Source of the DNA: Podocnemis expansa
Lineage: Eukaryota > Chordata > Testudines > Podocnemididae
Length of the DNA: 64,000 bases
Assembly (NCBI GenBank): GCA_007922195.1
Contig: ML681990.1
Location: 34,059,989 to 34,123,988 of the forward strand
Direction: 5' to 3'
Shown: positions 1 to 14,465 of the stretch, piece after piece
Position numbering within the stretch: the first letter of the stretch is position 1
Layout of the letters: each line of letters begins with the position of its first letter
Made by a program: the position numbers and the translations under genes
The notes under the pieces: model-generated
What the model saw: the letters and a program-made list of their open reading frames with translations, nothing else
What the model was told of the DNA's origin: nothing
Database searches by the model: none

Positions 1-887
1 GCCCCAACAACAACTGAGTAGGTGAATCCGGTTAATCACTATGTTCTTGAATAATACAAGACAAAAAACAGCATCTCATCTATGAGTGAACATTTTTCAC
101 ACAACAGTGACTTCACATTCAACCTCTCGGTATTCATCCTCAAAGGCAACCTGCACAATACTCTCAAAAGATGAGCCTTGGAGTTAAATTCATTATTTTG
201 CTAGACACTAAGTATCAGGGTTTTAATAAAGGCACTGGATTTTTGGCTTCTTACAATCTGTAACCCATTAATCCTTTTCTTGTCCTATGACTGCAGAGGT
301 ATTAATAGGCAATTCTACCCTGAATAGTCTCTCAGGTACATTGTCACTGAAATTTCAGCTGAAACTGTTGGCTGGAGGACTCCTAGTGCCAAGCTGGAGA
401 AAAAGCCACTTGTGGCTTTTCTCATCCTGGCTCACAGCTGGGAGCAAGGATCAGCCTCTCCTGTCATGGATGCTACCTAGGAGCCAGGATCCAGCCAGGG
501 ACAGCTTCTCCCATTCTGGCCGCCTAATAGAAGTAAGGGTCAAGCTTTCCTGGGGCTTTTGTCCAGCTCCCACCTGGTTTTCTTTGACAGCTAGCTACTG
601 ATATAAGGACAACACTATGCCAACATAAGCCCTACTCCTTTCACTGAGGTGGTTTTATTATGTCACCATAGCAGAGGAGTTAATGGCAGTGAGAGATGCC
701 TTTCAATGTACAGACCTTCGCAGTTTTGTCAACAAAAGCTGACTTTTGTTGATAAAACTCTCTAGTGTAGACCAGCCCTTAGGGTTTCCAGACTGATGCT
801 GTGGGGCTGCAAAATTGTGATTTGGACTCAGGTTGGAGCCAGGGCTCTGGAACCCTCCCCCTGGAATATGTGTTAACAGCTTATGCT

Positions 888-940
888 AAACAATCATAGG
901 GTTGGAAGGGACCTCATGAGGTCTGTTCCACCTTGTATGA
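888..940 (-). mobile_element. CR1 LINE 3' tail fragment
   Basis: 'aatcatagggttggaagggacctcatgaggtc' is the reverse complement of the CR1 3' end seen at 23370-23430. About 50 bp remain. Confidence 0.75.
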
Positions 941-949
941 TGTTGTGAA

Positions 950-1062
950 TACCTTTCTGAGACCTGAAGAAGAGCTTCCTCTCAGTTGAAAGCTTGTCTC
1001 TCACCAGCAGAAATTGAGCCAATAAAAGATATTATTCACGCATCTTATCTTTCTGGCTCCTA
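950..1062 (+). mobile_element. Fragment of a related retroelement family (second hammerhead-like type)
   Basis: 'gagacctgaagaagagcttcc', '...gttgaaagcttgtctctcaccagcagaa', 'aataaaagatattattcac', '...tcctaaca'. It shares the layout CTGANGA - hairpin - GAAAGCTT with copies B-E but differs elsewhere. It follows directly after a CR1 tail. Confidence 0.55.
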
Positions 1063-2468
1063 ACAGCTGAGAAACATTTTGAAGGCTCAGTCAACAGAAC
1101 AGACAGACAGCAAAAATTCAAGCTTAAAGAAAAGAACATAAAGGAGGATGGTGGGCCAGTTTACTCACCCAGATGCATTGCTTCCAACTGTCATATGGGG
1201 AGACAATTTATGACTTTGGTCTTTCACTGCATGGCTCAGCAGCAAGTAAAGGGGAAAACTATAGCAATTACTTGTGTAGCCTTGAAGGGAAGAGAACAGT
1301 GTTTCATATTTGTCAACTGCAAGCCCACTGGCTGACTACAGAGCTTCACCAAGAGGGCCCAAAGAGAATCCTGAACAATGACTCTTGACCAGAAAGATAA
1401 TGGCTGCAGTTCAAGCCATATGTAGTGAGTGGAAAAAAGTTAAGATAGACTTGCTGGTCTATGTTTACCACCATTTACAGCAGCAGTTGAAGAGAGAGAT
1501 GCAAGCTACATAAAATAAACTTGCATATCTGCCTTCAACTTTCTAATGCCTACTTACTTCGGTGACTCTACCACACTAAGTCAAAGGGTAATGCCCTCTC
1601 TTTGACTCAGTGCTACTCTTCTTGTGTGGGTGGACTACAGTGTCAACTTCCAGATCAACTGAGCAGGTCTTCACTGACCTCTCAATTGAACTGGAAAGAT
1701 CAAACTGTTGGTGGCGAATTTGCCACCATTAGTGTAGACTTGACACGTGTGTGCGCAACCCAAAGTTTAACCCTTCCATTGTCTCGTTTATTTGCCATTA
1801 GCAGATCTGTATACTGAAGTCTTCTCAATCAAAGAAGAATGCTATTTGAAAAAACCAGAAACACACAGAGTTTTTAAACAGTAAATATCTGCCATTCCCC
1901 ATATGGCCCCCAACATTACAAGTTTTCATCACATTGGCCAAGTTTACCTTGCTTTTATGTTGGAATACATCTTAACAGAAGGCCCATTCTCTCCACAAAA
2001 TGAAAACTCTGCTGAGCATAGAGGCTTATGGGAGCAAAAATTGGAGACATCTTCCTATGAGCCAGAGCCTGTGTATGCATGAACCCAATACACATCATAA
2101 AATAGCTGACATCAGTGTGGAAAGAGAGTGAGCAGGGCAGCTAGAAATGCACTGATTCAACCAGTCACCTCAGGAGCTTCCTCATGAGCTTGGCTCCACC
2201 TCTCTACATTCCACATGACTCTCTTGTGGGATGAGACAAAATTTAAAACCAAATAAAACAAACCCCAAGGGTTGTCTATATTAGGGATTTGTCTTGATTA
2301 CAGCCATCTGTGTCCAACCACTGATGAAGCTCCAGTGGTGCAAATGATCGACAAAGCTGCTATTTGCACTAACTTCAAGAAGACTTAAGCTCCACTAGTG
2401 GCTGGCCACAGAAGGCTGTAATTGGAGCAAATTCCCAGTTTAAGGCAAGTCTTATGGAGAAGGGGAGG

Positions 2469-2495
2469 AAAACAAACAAACAAACAAACAAACAA
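2469..2495. repeat. (AAAC)n microsatellite
   Basis: Six to seven uninterrupted AAAC units. Confidence 0.9.
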
Positions 2496-5192
2496 GCTAA
2501 GCTTTAAAGAATGTAATTATAGCCTAATTATGCTGTTGCAAAAGCACATCAGCAGTCTCATTTTTCAGAACTATCTACATTAAAGCAATATTATGGGTTA
2601 AGCACTCCCACTCCTAATACGGCTGTATTTGGAAAATGGCATTTTATTCCTGTGATTTGAGTAACTGTCTTTTATGTAGCTGAATAGAAAAATGAAAACT
2701 TATTCTGAATTCTGATTCTTTGGGTGAGGAATGGCAATAAAGAGTAAAATCCAGCCATCTAATTACTGAGATGTTTATTAAAGTCATGCCCCTTTATTCT
2801 TTTTCAAAAATACGGATTCTTGCTGTAGAGTATGTAATTCAATTTAATCTGTTTGTATTTACTGCCCTCTAGTGATAATATAAACATTAGCTATTTATAT
2901 ATTTCCTTTACAGTGCTTTTTATGGCCCCAGGCTTGCCCTCCATCTATACAGAATTGGATCTTTAGTCACTACAGTAAATTCTTTCTTTTCTGCAATTTG
3001 CTTTTATCTGTTTCTTTTTTGCTCTCCAACAGTTTTCCCTTATGTAGAAATATGGATGGAATAACTATTCATGTTACTAGAACATTCTTTTTTCATGTAC
3101 ACAGCTTTTATCCACAAAGCTTTTTCTAAGATTTTTGATAACTTACTACATGGCACCTTACAAAATGAATAAGGAAAACAGGCCAGACCCTGACACCAGT
3201 AATACTGCTTTGTGCCATGTTAAATATGGTCTATCAGTGTAGCTGGGATTACCTTTATGTACAGTACTCTACAGCTGGGTAGAGCTGGCATAGCTAGCTC
3301 TACGACATCCCATCCCAGCCACTATGTCACAGCAACTTCTGGCTGCTACAATGGCCCCCAGACAACCATTATAAAATGGACCAGCATGTCTAATTTCCTT
3401 GAATATTTGCTGCCTATTGGTGAATTCACTCTACAGACTTACAGCTGAAAAAAGTAACTTAAAAAGAGATTTTTTTTTTAAAAATCTATATTCTAAAGTA
3501 AACATTAAATAAAAATTATGACTAGAAATACAGGAGTATAAACTATTTGGACATTGGGTGTATATCTTCAGACTAAGTGCAGGAGCGACCAAAACCTATT
3601 CATAATGCTAAAAATTATACTTTATTTCAAATCAAGCTTTTGGAGACAAGTGCTGATGCTCAATACATGGTGCCCTTCTAAGGATATTATAAAATTAGCT
3701 GCTATGCTCATGAACACAAACATACTGATGGTGTATATAAAATACATGATAATGGAATTCTAATCATTTATTCAAATAACTAGAGAATGCATTTCAAGAA
3801 ATAGTCTAGTTTATAAGCGTTACTGAAGCTTTTCATCTTTTAGCAGTAGAGAAGGCCAAGCTGAGAAAGATATTTAAAAATGAGAGCAGTTTGGGAAGCA
3901 AAAGTGTTCTTCTTCCATCAAATTACTACCGAGAAAAGAAGCTGTTGAAAATGGAAAGCTTTTAGTCTTGCAGTTCTCCTCAGAAAAAAGATTGTCCCTC
4001 TCTCCCCCATTCTCAAAATTTTATCTGTACTTGGACATAAGTCACAGTTTAACAACCTATGCACATATGCTACCACTTCAAAAGGAAAGTAATGAAAAGA
4101 GTGCTCACTAGTTATACTTCAGATGTGGATATGCTCAAAATAAAATAATTCCCTACAATAAGGAGAGGTCTTCCCCCTCCCACATTTGTTCTTACAGAGC
4201 TAGTCAAATCACTACTCTACTTACTAGATTCTTAATTCATTAAAAAGAGGCATGTTGCTCAAAATGCACCAATTTGTTTTGCTCACAAGTCTCCTCTTCA
4301 CATAAAAATGCCAGCACAGAAATCAGTAGTATGATCAGCATGCACAGTAATGAGCATAAAGGCAAATCAAAAACATAAGAGTTATTTGAAACTCTGCATT
4401 ATTACTGTAAATGGGGTGGAGATTAGCTTCTGCAGAATTTTGTCCTATTTATCTGAGGCATTTTGAAGCTTTCTGTCCCTAGTCTACAGTATTTCTAAGA
4501 CACCTGTTCCCCTCTGTAGCCACCCAAGAAACAACCTGAACTAAATTCTTATTAAGACATCCCTAAAAGAAAAAGCAAAATGACACCACAAGGGGGCCAC
4601 ATCACACATTCTTAGTTTCCTCCTTCACTTGCCCACTTGAGCTGTTCCTTTTGGCAGTTTGTTTAAAAAAGGTTATAAACAATCATTTCACAGAAATTAT
4701 AGTTTTTGAGTCACCAAAAAAGAAAACAGGCAGAAAGAAGTTATGTAATTACTGTAAATGAGCACAACAGAAACACTGTCATGAACGATTAGCAATAAAA
4801 TAATTATTATATAGAATTAAAATAATTTTTCAGGAATTGCTAGGTAATGTAAAAAAGGGGGGGGGTGTCAGAAATCAAATAGAGAAGCTCTAGTAGATCT
4901 TCTAGTACATCCCTTTGTCTACTGCAGGATTGTTCCTTAGAGTTTTCCCCCATTGTGCTATAGGGTTTTGCTCTATGTTTTTAATATTAGTAAAGGTGAC
5001 TTCCAACACCAACCCTAACGGTTAATCCATTTAATTTTGCAAAGCACAATCAAATGAAAGAACAAGGTTTAGGAGTACCACAGATTTTTGTTTGTTTTGC
5101 TTCTCATGCTGGTAGCATGTGGGTCAGGTTACCTAAAGCTAGTTGGGATGCAGCCTTGGAAGAGTTTGCTTGCCCTAACCACTGATGACGAG

Positions 5193-5797
5193 TAGAACCC
5201 TGTGGCGATACAAAAATGTGGATCTGGAACCAGACCACACCCGCCCAACATCAGTCTTAACTGATCCGCATGCCATGTTTTATGTGGATCTGGAACTGCA
5301 TCTGCAGTTGAGCTTGGGCTTACAGTCAGCATTTCAGCATTTGATTGGCTCATTTGTCTCATGGGTCCAATTTATTTTTCCCTTTTCTTGTCTGTGATTT
5401 GCATGCTGTGCTGTCAATCAGATTTCCTTGACCGCCAATGAAATTTCCAATTGACAGCATGGCATCCAAACCATAAACAAGAAAATGCAAAAGTTGGCGG
5501 GGAAGCCATGGGGAATGAGCCAATCAAATGCCAGAATGCTAACTGATTGACAGTAAGTGGTGTCTCTTCAAGCACCAGTCTGTTGTGACTGAGACTCTGA
5601 CTGGCTGCCAGACCACCAACCAGAATTCAACTGGGATTAGCTGGAGTGATTCCTTGTTCCCCCCATGTGCCTACGATGCAGATCGTAGCAGCAGCTGCAG
5701 AGATCATTCATAAAAATACGACCTGCAGCTGCAGCCAATTCACAACAATGGGGCTGTGGGTATCTGCAGCAGATACCCACGGATCTGCAGGGCTCTA
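5193..5797. mobile_element. hAT-like non-autonomous element
   Basis: Ends TAGAACCCTGTGGC and CTGCAGGGCTCTA are imperfect inverted repeats. Flanks ATGACGAG (5185-5192) and ATGACAAG (5798-5805) match 7/8. The inside holds partly palindromic 'ggatctg'/'ctgcagctgcag' sequence. Two overlapping short ORFs (5129-5397) straddle its left end and are not genes. Confidence 0.8.
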
Positions 5798-8700
5798 ATG
5801 ACAAGTACTGTTTGAGGATAAATAATGGTCCAGAATGAAGCAGTGGGTTAAAATATTATTTCTGTTTACTGTCCTAAGAACACAAATGTATGCTTCGCAG
5901 CACTGGAAATAGGTGGATTGTGAGCTACCAGACCTCAGAACTATACTCATTCACTGAAATGTGAGGTCTTTTGCTATTTGCCCAAGGCAGGACAATTCAG
6001 GTCCTGGGCCGCTAAACAGATTTTGAATGCAGACAGTACATAAGAAAGAAAAAAATGGAACTTCCACGACTTTCTTTTGTCTTAGGCTACTGATATATTA
6101 GCAGAACTACTGGTAGCAACAAGGAACTGGTTATCATGGTGCTACTATGAATACGGTTACTTTTTGTTTAGCATTGTACCAAGAAAAATAATTCCTACTC
6201 ACAGATTTTGCAGAAAGAGAAAATCCCTACTTTAATCTTCAGTTCCTTTATTAACGAAGCAACACTCATAACTACATCCTACAGGCACAATATCCTTCCA
6301 GGGAATGAACGCCTGCTTTAAGCTTCTGTTCTAACAGAAGAAAAAGAGAAATCCCAACCATAGGCCACATCACATTTTTTTTTCATGCCTTATTTACTTC
6401 TAAAAGTATACTCAAAACCAGACCAAGTCAGCTAAATCTACTGGGTAATTTCCAACTAGCTAGAAGGGGTGGACAAACACATTCTCTATGACAGCCTCCT
6501 TCGCACCTCCTTCCCTTTTCTTTCTTAACCATGGCCAAATTGGCCATGTGTCAGGCAAGAACACAGTATTTCTTTATATGTTGGAGCACTTTTACACCTT
6601 ATCACACCTAATCTAAGAACTATTCAGCTAGTCATAGTTGAAAGGCCTGATGATCTGCCTGTATTGTACCACACAGAAGTCCACTCATACTGAGATCTCA
6701 CACCTTCATCTCACTCTTTTCATACTGAGATCTCATACCCTTCCATGGCCAAGACTCTTCTTGGTGGTCAACTTCCCAGAAAGAAGAACATCTCTTCCTT
6801 ACATGCAAAACAAGACTGGGGCTCATGTGGCCTTCCCATCTGTAGGCTAAATCTTTGGCCCATTTAGCTAATCCTTTTACAAGCACTGCCTTCCTGAGGG
6901 AGCAGGTCTGAGAGTTGTTAATATACAAAGAAAAATTTGTAAAGTTCCTTTCAGCACCAGTTACTTACACATTAGAGGAACTCTATGTAACCCTATACTT
7001 CCCCTTACCCTCGGAAATTATATCAACACAGACCTTGTACACAGTGACTTGTGCAAGAAGAAACAACCATAGAAGCTCAGGGAACAGAACATTTGACCCC
7101 AAAAAGAGCAAAGTTTGAAAAAAGTCAAGCCCAGGGCTTAAAAAGAGGGCGGGACTGACTCCCTGAGTCTTTTCTAATGATCATGGCAAATGAATGGCTA
7201 ATCATGTGGCCTGCATGCCCATTTTCCATAGAGACCACAGTTCTGGAGGCTGTATCACCACCTCTATTGATCTTTCTCCTTCCTCCCAGTTCCCTCTAAG
7301 GGGAAGACTGATATTCAGGTGTAAATAGTGATGGCCTGAAAGCCACAGCGCTACCATCACCTCCCCTCTTTTGCCTGCTCACATTTCCTTTAGCTGCAGT
7401 GATACAGGAATCCTTCCTCTTTTGTTATTCCCCACCCTCACCCCCATCACTAATTCCCAAGCAAACTCAGTTGCACAGATAGACCAAACTGTTAGGCTCA
7501 ATTTCAACAGCGCGAATTGGCGAGGATTTATTTTCTGGTCATTGGATCACTAATTTTCTTTGCTTTAACCAAGGCAATGTTATATGCACAACTAATCTGT
7601 GACTGATTCATGAAAATTACTTTAATTTAAAAAAAAAAATCATATCCATATTTAAGTAGCAAACTTTAAGAACAGCTCAGGGAAAATGCTGTTTCTTCCA
7701 AAGACCAGCATTTCAGCCCACTTGTTTTACTGCAGAACATCTTTGAAATCTCAAATATGTTAACTTTTGCTCTCAGATAAATGGCAGTGAATGGAAGCAT
7801 CTCAATGACAAAGCGTGAAGATAACCAAAGCCACACGGTCTAAGTGATCATCGGCCTATTAAAGGAAGGACACAGAATGTAAGATGAACAGAAAGACATT
7901 ACAAATGCCTACAAGTTAGAGACTTGAAAAGCATGAACAAGAAACTGTTGATACAGGTTTTCCTTAGGCAATCTACGGAAGTATGTGAAAAGAAACAGAT
8001 GAAATAGCATGTGTGGAATAAATGAAGCTAGCTCTTGACAGAATCATTCTGATAGCCCTCATGGATAGCAGGCCAAAGGGCAACTTATAAAAGATGCAAA
8101 TAGGCCCAGCACTGAAACAGTGACCTAACGGTTTTGATATGATGATATGATCACCAAAGTAAGGAGTTGCCAAAGAACCGTGAATTGCAATTTGTTTAGC
8201 AAGCTTTAAAAATGGCTACAACTCCCCCTTAAATAGGGAAATACAATCAGAGGCCTGTCATATAACCGACATAAACAATTTAGGTCAATGTAAGAGTTAT
8301 GACTGATCGATGACACACTCACTGTCTAACATTCTTTGATCAGGAATGAACTAGGTCAAAAAAATTGACATTTAATTTGGCATCTCAATGAGATGACCAG
8401 GGCAGTTCACACACCTATTGTTTCAGGGTCTTTGAAAATCAGCCTCCCATCTTGGCCCCCCAGTTGAAAAAAAAAAAAAAAAGATGATTAGGTCACTGAT
8501 CAAATCCTATTCAAATCCTGGTCATAAAATTGCCTTACAGCAGAAAGATGAAAAAGTTAGCAGTAATCTTTGGCTCCTAATGGCAGTATAGGCTGACTTA
8601 TGCCTTCCAATTTCATGATATTCTTATTTCATTGTAGCTTTCAGAGATTTTCACTCCCAGGAACTCAAGAAAATAAAAAGTGAATGAATTGTGACTAATA

Positions 8701-10384
8701 TCACATGCCTGGAAAGGTGTAAAAAGCTTAATTATGCAACCTCCATATCAAAAAGAATGCTAATGCTAATAAGGAGTATTGTACCATGACTCAGGCACAG
8801 ATCTTTCTGACACCAGTTAAACAGTTCAGCTCCTGCAGCATAGAGATTACTTGCAGTTGTCTTCATTACCCTAGCTAGTGTGACTGTAGGTGCTTTTCTG
8901 AGGGGTTTCCCTAAAAACTATGGAAAGTTTTACCAGTTGTATCAGTGCAGCTATACCACTACTGCCCCTGTATGAACATTCTTTTCCTGGCAAAAAGAAT
9001 GGCTACTTTTTAATTTGGCTTAAATACTTCCAAAGGAGCATAAGCTAAACAGAAAAAAAGCCACTCATAACCAAGTGAAAAAGCATCCACACGTGTCGTG
9101 TTACCCGAGTTTAACAACACCAATTTAAATTCACACTTTATCATGTGCAAGTAATTTTCTTGTGCAGTCAAAGCCTTAAAAGTAATAATAAGATTTTTTA
9201 AAAGATATTTATAAACTTTTCTCCATAACAAATGGCAGAGGATTCAACTAGTTACGTATTAGACTGAAAAGAATTTTGCTTTATCCATTTTTTGCCACAG
9301 CTCTCTTGCCACTTGTTCAGTGTCTATACTTGTCCATCATTCAGAAATCACGTATGGACATCCAAGGTTAAATCCATGCAGTGCAAACTCACTGCTTCTC
9401 ACAAACTAAAAACAAAAAGAAACCTCTTATGTACCAGGACTGCTATTCAAAAGTATATCTTTTTGTCATGACTAGTGAGGAGCAAACAAATCCTCCCACA
9501 GAGAATGTGCCTTGATAACAAGCAGCCAGAAAGCACACTGAGTGAACATCTCTTAAACAACACATTTTAAGAGGATTATAATGTAGCACTTACACTTCAA
9601 ACAAGGCCAAATTAATAAAGGAAACACGCAAAATAAAAGTGGCATTTTACAGAAACTCATCAATTGTGTTTAGCTAACAGGATTTGGTAGTTAGGCAGAA
9701 AATAAAGAGGGGATACTTACACTTTTCTTTGGGATCATATTGTGTTGGGATATTTAGTGAAGAACCATGAAAACAGGCCACATGTCATGGCTTCCCTTTT
9801 TGGAACCCACTGATGCTCCTCCTCCTTTCTGACACAAGAGCTGCTTGCATCACTCTTACGTTAATCTAATCAGCTGATTTAAAAACACTTTTAAAGTGGT
9901 CCATTCCCAAACTGTGATCTTGTGGAGTTACCCAGAGTCAAAGGCAGGTTTCTCACACAACTGTTTAGCTTTAACATACCTCCTGTTTATTGATTGTAAC
10001 TATTGAGTCCCTTTCTTCTACAAAAGTCAGTTTTAAGATAACCTCACAATTTTTACAGAGAACTCTTGAACTCAAGTGGCTTTGTATGCAAAATCATGAA
10101 TGTTGACCAATGAAAAGCTCAATTCCTATGCTTTCGGGGTTCAAATGCAGATTTTCAAACTCATTCAACTATATGAAAGAATATTTAATAATTACATACA
10201 CATGCCCCAGAAAAATCACACATCTCCAATTTTTAATTGATTATCTTTGAATTTCTTCCCATATACTTTTGTTTTTGTATGACAAAATGGGAAAAACAGG
10301 AGATTATTAGTGGCTGTCTCTCAAATACGAACGATTATTTATAATTGACTATTTATACTGCAACAGTGCTTAAAGGTTTAAAAC

Positions 10385-10468
10385 AGGTTGGGGCCACATT
10401 GTACATAATGCTATACAAACACATGGCAAATGACAGCTCCTTCCATGAAGAGCTTGCAGTCTTATTTG
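10385..10468 (+). mobile_element. Ancient LINE (L3/CR1-like) tail fragment
   Basis: 'gggccacattgtacataatgctatacaaacacatgg...gaagagcttgcagtct' matches a widespread sauropsid repeat ('tgctgtacaaacac...aagagcttacaatct'). Similar fragments occur at 31478-31565 and 62225-62310. The class is uncertain. Confidence 0.5.
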
Positions 10469-13400
10469 TGATATGGGGAATTCCAGGGGAAGACTTGGGA
10501 ACAGTGGAATATGCACCTACCTAAACCCTGCAAGAAATGCTCAGCTTGTGGCTCTCCAAATTTAACCTTCAACACCCCTTTGTAACGTTTAGCTTCCCAT
10601 AATAGGAAAATACCAGACATCTGTTGAATGGGGGGGGGGGGCGGGGGAGCCCCATGGCAGCATGCCTGCACTGGACCCTCAATACCCTGCAGAACCAATG
10701 TAAGATAGATGGGCCTATATACCTTCAACGTATCCACCAAAAATCAACTGGACTGTGTTAAATCCTCAGGTTCAGAGAGTGGAGCTCCCTGATTACTCCC
10801 CAGTGAAAAATATAACTCAACCCCAACTGCAGGACAATCTAAGAAAATCTATGAGGGGAAAACTTGGAGTTTTCCTCTCTACTACCACTTCTCCCAGGTT
10901 TTCCCCTTGGGAAGGTAGTCTGGGATAATACTAATAGTGTTTCTTATTAGCAATGGAGTCAAAGTGTAGAAATTTCATTATTCTGTAATTTGTATGGGAC
11001 AGTAGGTTTAAAAGATCCTTTCTACCATAAACTGTTGCACAGTGAATGAAGACATCTTGTATCAGCCTCTCAGCAATCATGTGTAACAGTAAGTTTTTAT
11101 TACTAAAAAGCAATGGGAGGTCTGAGGACCATCTTTTTTTAAAGTCACAAACATAACTCCTATTCATATCTGACATTTAAAGTCACACTGTTCTCTGCCC
11201 CAAAAGGCAGAAATACAAAATACAGCTGTCTGTTTTTAATCCCAAAACACATATTTTTGTATGAAAAGAAGACCTGAAACAAAGATACCACTTTTTTCTT
11301 TTAAATATTATTGCCCAGTTATCTTTGTCATTTTTTTTAAAGACATGACTTAGAAGCAGTCAGTGATAGTATAAATAAAATCATACAAGCATGGAGTGCT
11401 AGGTAACGCTGCGAACAGAAAAACAAACAAACTCTGTAGGCCCCTGACACATACATGCCATAGCAAGCTCCTATAAATCACACTCATAAGATATCAGGAT
11501 TTCAAAAGCACACTGCAAGCTGTTTCACAAGAGACTTGTTGATTCAAGCCCCAGTTCCTATTAAACTGACTATCATATCCTGACCCTGTCTAAAATGGGT
11601 ATCTTCTTGGTTTTACTGTTCCTTCAAAGAACTAATTCAATGCTGGCTTAATCAAAAAAAGAATCACTTCGTTTTATATCTTGGATACATTTTATCTGAT
11701 TATGTATTTAGACCACATGCTGTAAATATTTATGTAATCAGAAAAGAAAATCTTTCAGTCTAGCCTGAACATGACATGACTCAAGCTCACATAACTCCCT
11801 CCCATATCATGTATAAATGCAGACACGCAAACAAATAATTGATTTTTTTAAGTGAGAAGCCCACCCAAATGCCCCAAGAGCATATCTAGAAATATAGGGA
11901 GGATGTTCCAGTTCTGCAGCCTAGCATGTTATGGAGTTGGGTTTACTGGTAGGCAGGCAAGAAAAAAAAGATGCCTTCAAAGCAAGAAACAAAGACATCT
12001 TTTTAATTTATCTGTATATTTCTTATTCGTTATTTGTAGGAATTAACTCTCCCCCATCAGTAGCCTGCTTAGCCAGCCTGTGTAGAGGAAGTTCCTGGTT
12101 TTTGGGGGAATGCACTCATGACAGTCCATGGATAAACCAGAAGGTGGTTTGAAAGCTACTGTTCCTTCATACCATACACTCAGAGACTCTTTCAAGAGTC
12201 CACTCTTTCTGTCCCCATTTGCACCAAACTACCTGGTGTTGAAGAAAGCCCTAAAGCATGTTGTTCCACCTACACCCCCCCTTAAATAGTTCTGCCACAT
12301 TTCAGTGATCAGAAAGACCTTTGCACAAGTGTGAATTTCACCATTTGCTACAAACATGAATAATCCAAAACAAACAGGAAGATTAACTCTTAAAAAACCA
12401 CAGTGTGTATGTGCAGTAATAGATTTACATGTTTCCAATTAACTTTGTGCAAAGAGCTTCGAGACATGCATAGAGAAAATGCTATTTTCAATAATCCCTT
12501 TTACACTAGCCTGGCTTGACTACTCCAATGTGGAAATCAGTTTTATGCTTTTTTTACTAGCTTGGAAGGATTATGGTAGATTTTTTTATCAGTAAATGTC
12601 AATTTCACCATACACACAAAAACAAACAAAAAAAACTTCCATCTGTAACTGAAATTTACAGATAGGAAAATGCTCCTTGAGAAGTGATTTGAGTTTGATT
12701 TAAGGATATTACTTTCTGTATTTGTCATGTGTTATTGAAAATTTGTTGATCTAAAGCTTTAGCTTTCTGAATCTCAAAGTCTACTATGATTAAGTAATAA
12801 TTCACTTAGGCCTCTGTCTTGCCCCCCATAATTTTCCACAGCTGTTAACATTTAAGTAGGTAAAATAAAAAGAATGTTTAAAAAACTGATTATCATCCCC
12901 AAAATTATATGTATAAAACATCAAATTCTGTCAAGCTTAATTTATAGTGTTATGAAAAACATTCTCAACATCAATACAAGAGACTCCCATTAATGTTATT
13001 GTGGGTTATACATGAGCATGAATGGCATGCCTGAATGCCAATAAATGGGTTTTTATAAGGAAATAATTTCACAGGTAAATTAATATTGCTTCTAAGCATG
13101 CAGCTTAAAATTCACCAAATTTCCAGTACAAACTGCAACTCTTTACTCCACAATGTCTTATAAACTCTACTTCTACGTATAGTTTTCAGTCAATGAATGT
13201 TCTATAGCAAATCTATTTAAAAATCTATATTAGCAATAATTAATGAACATAATATGGGTTCAATAATACCACTCAGGAACTTCAAAAGCAAACAACAGAG
13301 CATTAAAAGGAGTTTAATCTAGAGCACTACACTTTTTTATACATAGAATTTTGATCAGAATGTTATTGAATCACTGTGCCATCACCACTGGCTTTTTGTG

Positions 13401-14447
13401 ATGACTATCAGATTACAAGACAGTCTAACCTGGCTCCTGTCATTCATAAAAAACATGAAACCACATCACGTTAGCAAGTGATTCAGTTGTACTAACATTA
13501 TGAAGTAAATGATTACACTGGATTTATTCTTTGCTGAACGTATAACATGAATAAAGAATACAGATGTATCCAAGAAAGAAAGAGGCAAGACTAACCTATC
13601 TTTATTACTGAATTTTACTACTGAATTTGTTAAAATCTCTTTTCGTTCAGTTTAAATATAACTTTCTGAAGACCATATAAAAGTGTCCCCACTAGCTGGA
13701 AAAATTCACTTAAAAAGCAAATCAAAACAAATTTGGGTTACTACCACAAGGTTTATTTATTTAGATCCTCAGCAAAATGATCTAAAACTCAACATTCTTC
13801 TTACTCTTCCTTTTAAGCATAGTGAAGGGACAATCTTCCTCCCAGCCATAATTATTTTAGTGTGAAGACAGTATAATCAAAGGAGCACGCCCGTGGTATT
13901 AAAGGTGACTATTTTCCACATCTACCTGGTGAAGTTAACTCCTGTGGTTTAGCGCAAAATTCAAAGGTGCTGTCCAGCAGCTGGGGTGATACGCTTGAAG
14001 AATTAAGTTATGTAAAGTTGTTGAAGCTGTCAGGAAATGACTTGTAAATATTATTTTCACAAGATGCAGGCTAAAGACACGATATGAAAATGCAAGGTAT
14101 CTGCTGGACACAGAGCTAATCAAAAGACAAAGCAGAAGATGCTAGAGAGGGTCTTGATGAGAAACTCCATTTCTTCATCCCCACCTGCCAACAGACCTTG
14201 CTTCTTTAGATCTTGTTTAGGGGCTCCATATTTGTTATCAGCTTTAGGCTGGAATTTGTCTAGGTAAATGTGAAATACCTTCTACCAGCTCCTGCCTACT
14301 GAAAACAGAAAAAGCATTTTCCTCCTCCTCCCTCCTCCCCACCTCACTTCAACCACAAAACCTCCAGGCTGCTGTGAGGGGACAGCGTCTTCAACAGTCT
14401 GTCTACCCAGCTGACTGCTGCAGTATGTGTATGTATGTCTGCTACTA

Positions 14448-14465
14448 CCTCTCTCTCTCTCTCTC
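14448..14465. repeat. (CT)n microsatellite
   Basis: Nine CT units. An (AAG)n run of about seven units lies at 14756-14777, near the end of a chance 143-codon ORF. Confidence 0.85.

Larger units (their letters stand above)
1..5184. other. PDE4D intron (towards catalytic exons), lower end
   Basis: AT-rich, with stops in all frames and no ORF above about 104 codons. Besides the CR1 and retroelement fragments near 0.9-1.06 kb it holds a possible transposon end ('ctagtgtagaccagccctta', 762-781) and an (AAAC)n run. I see no exon or RNA gene. Confidence 0.6.
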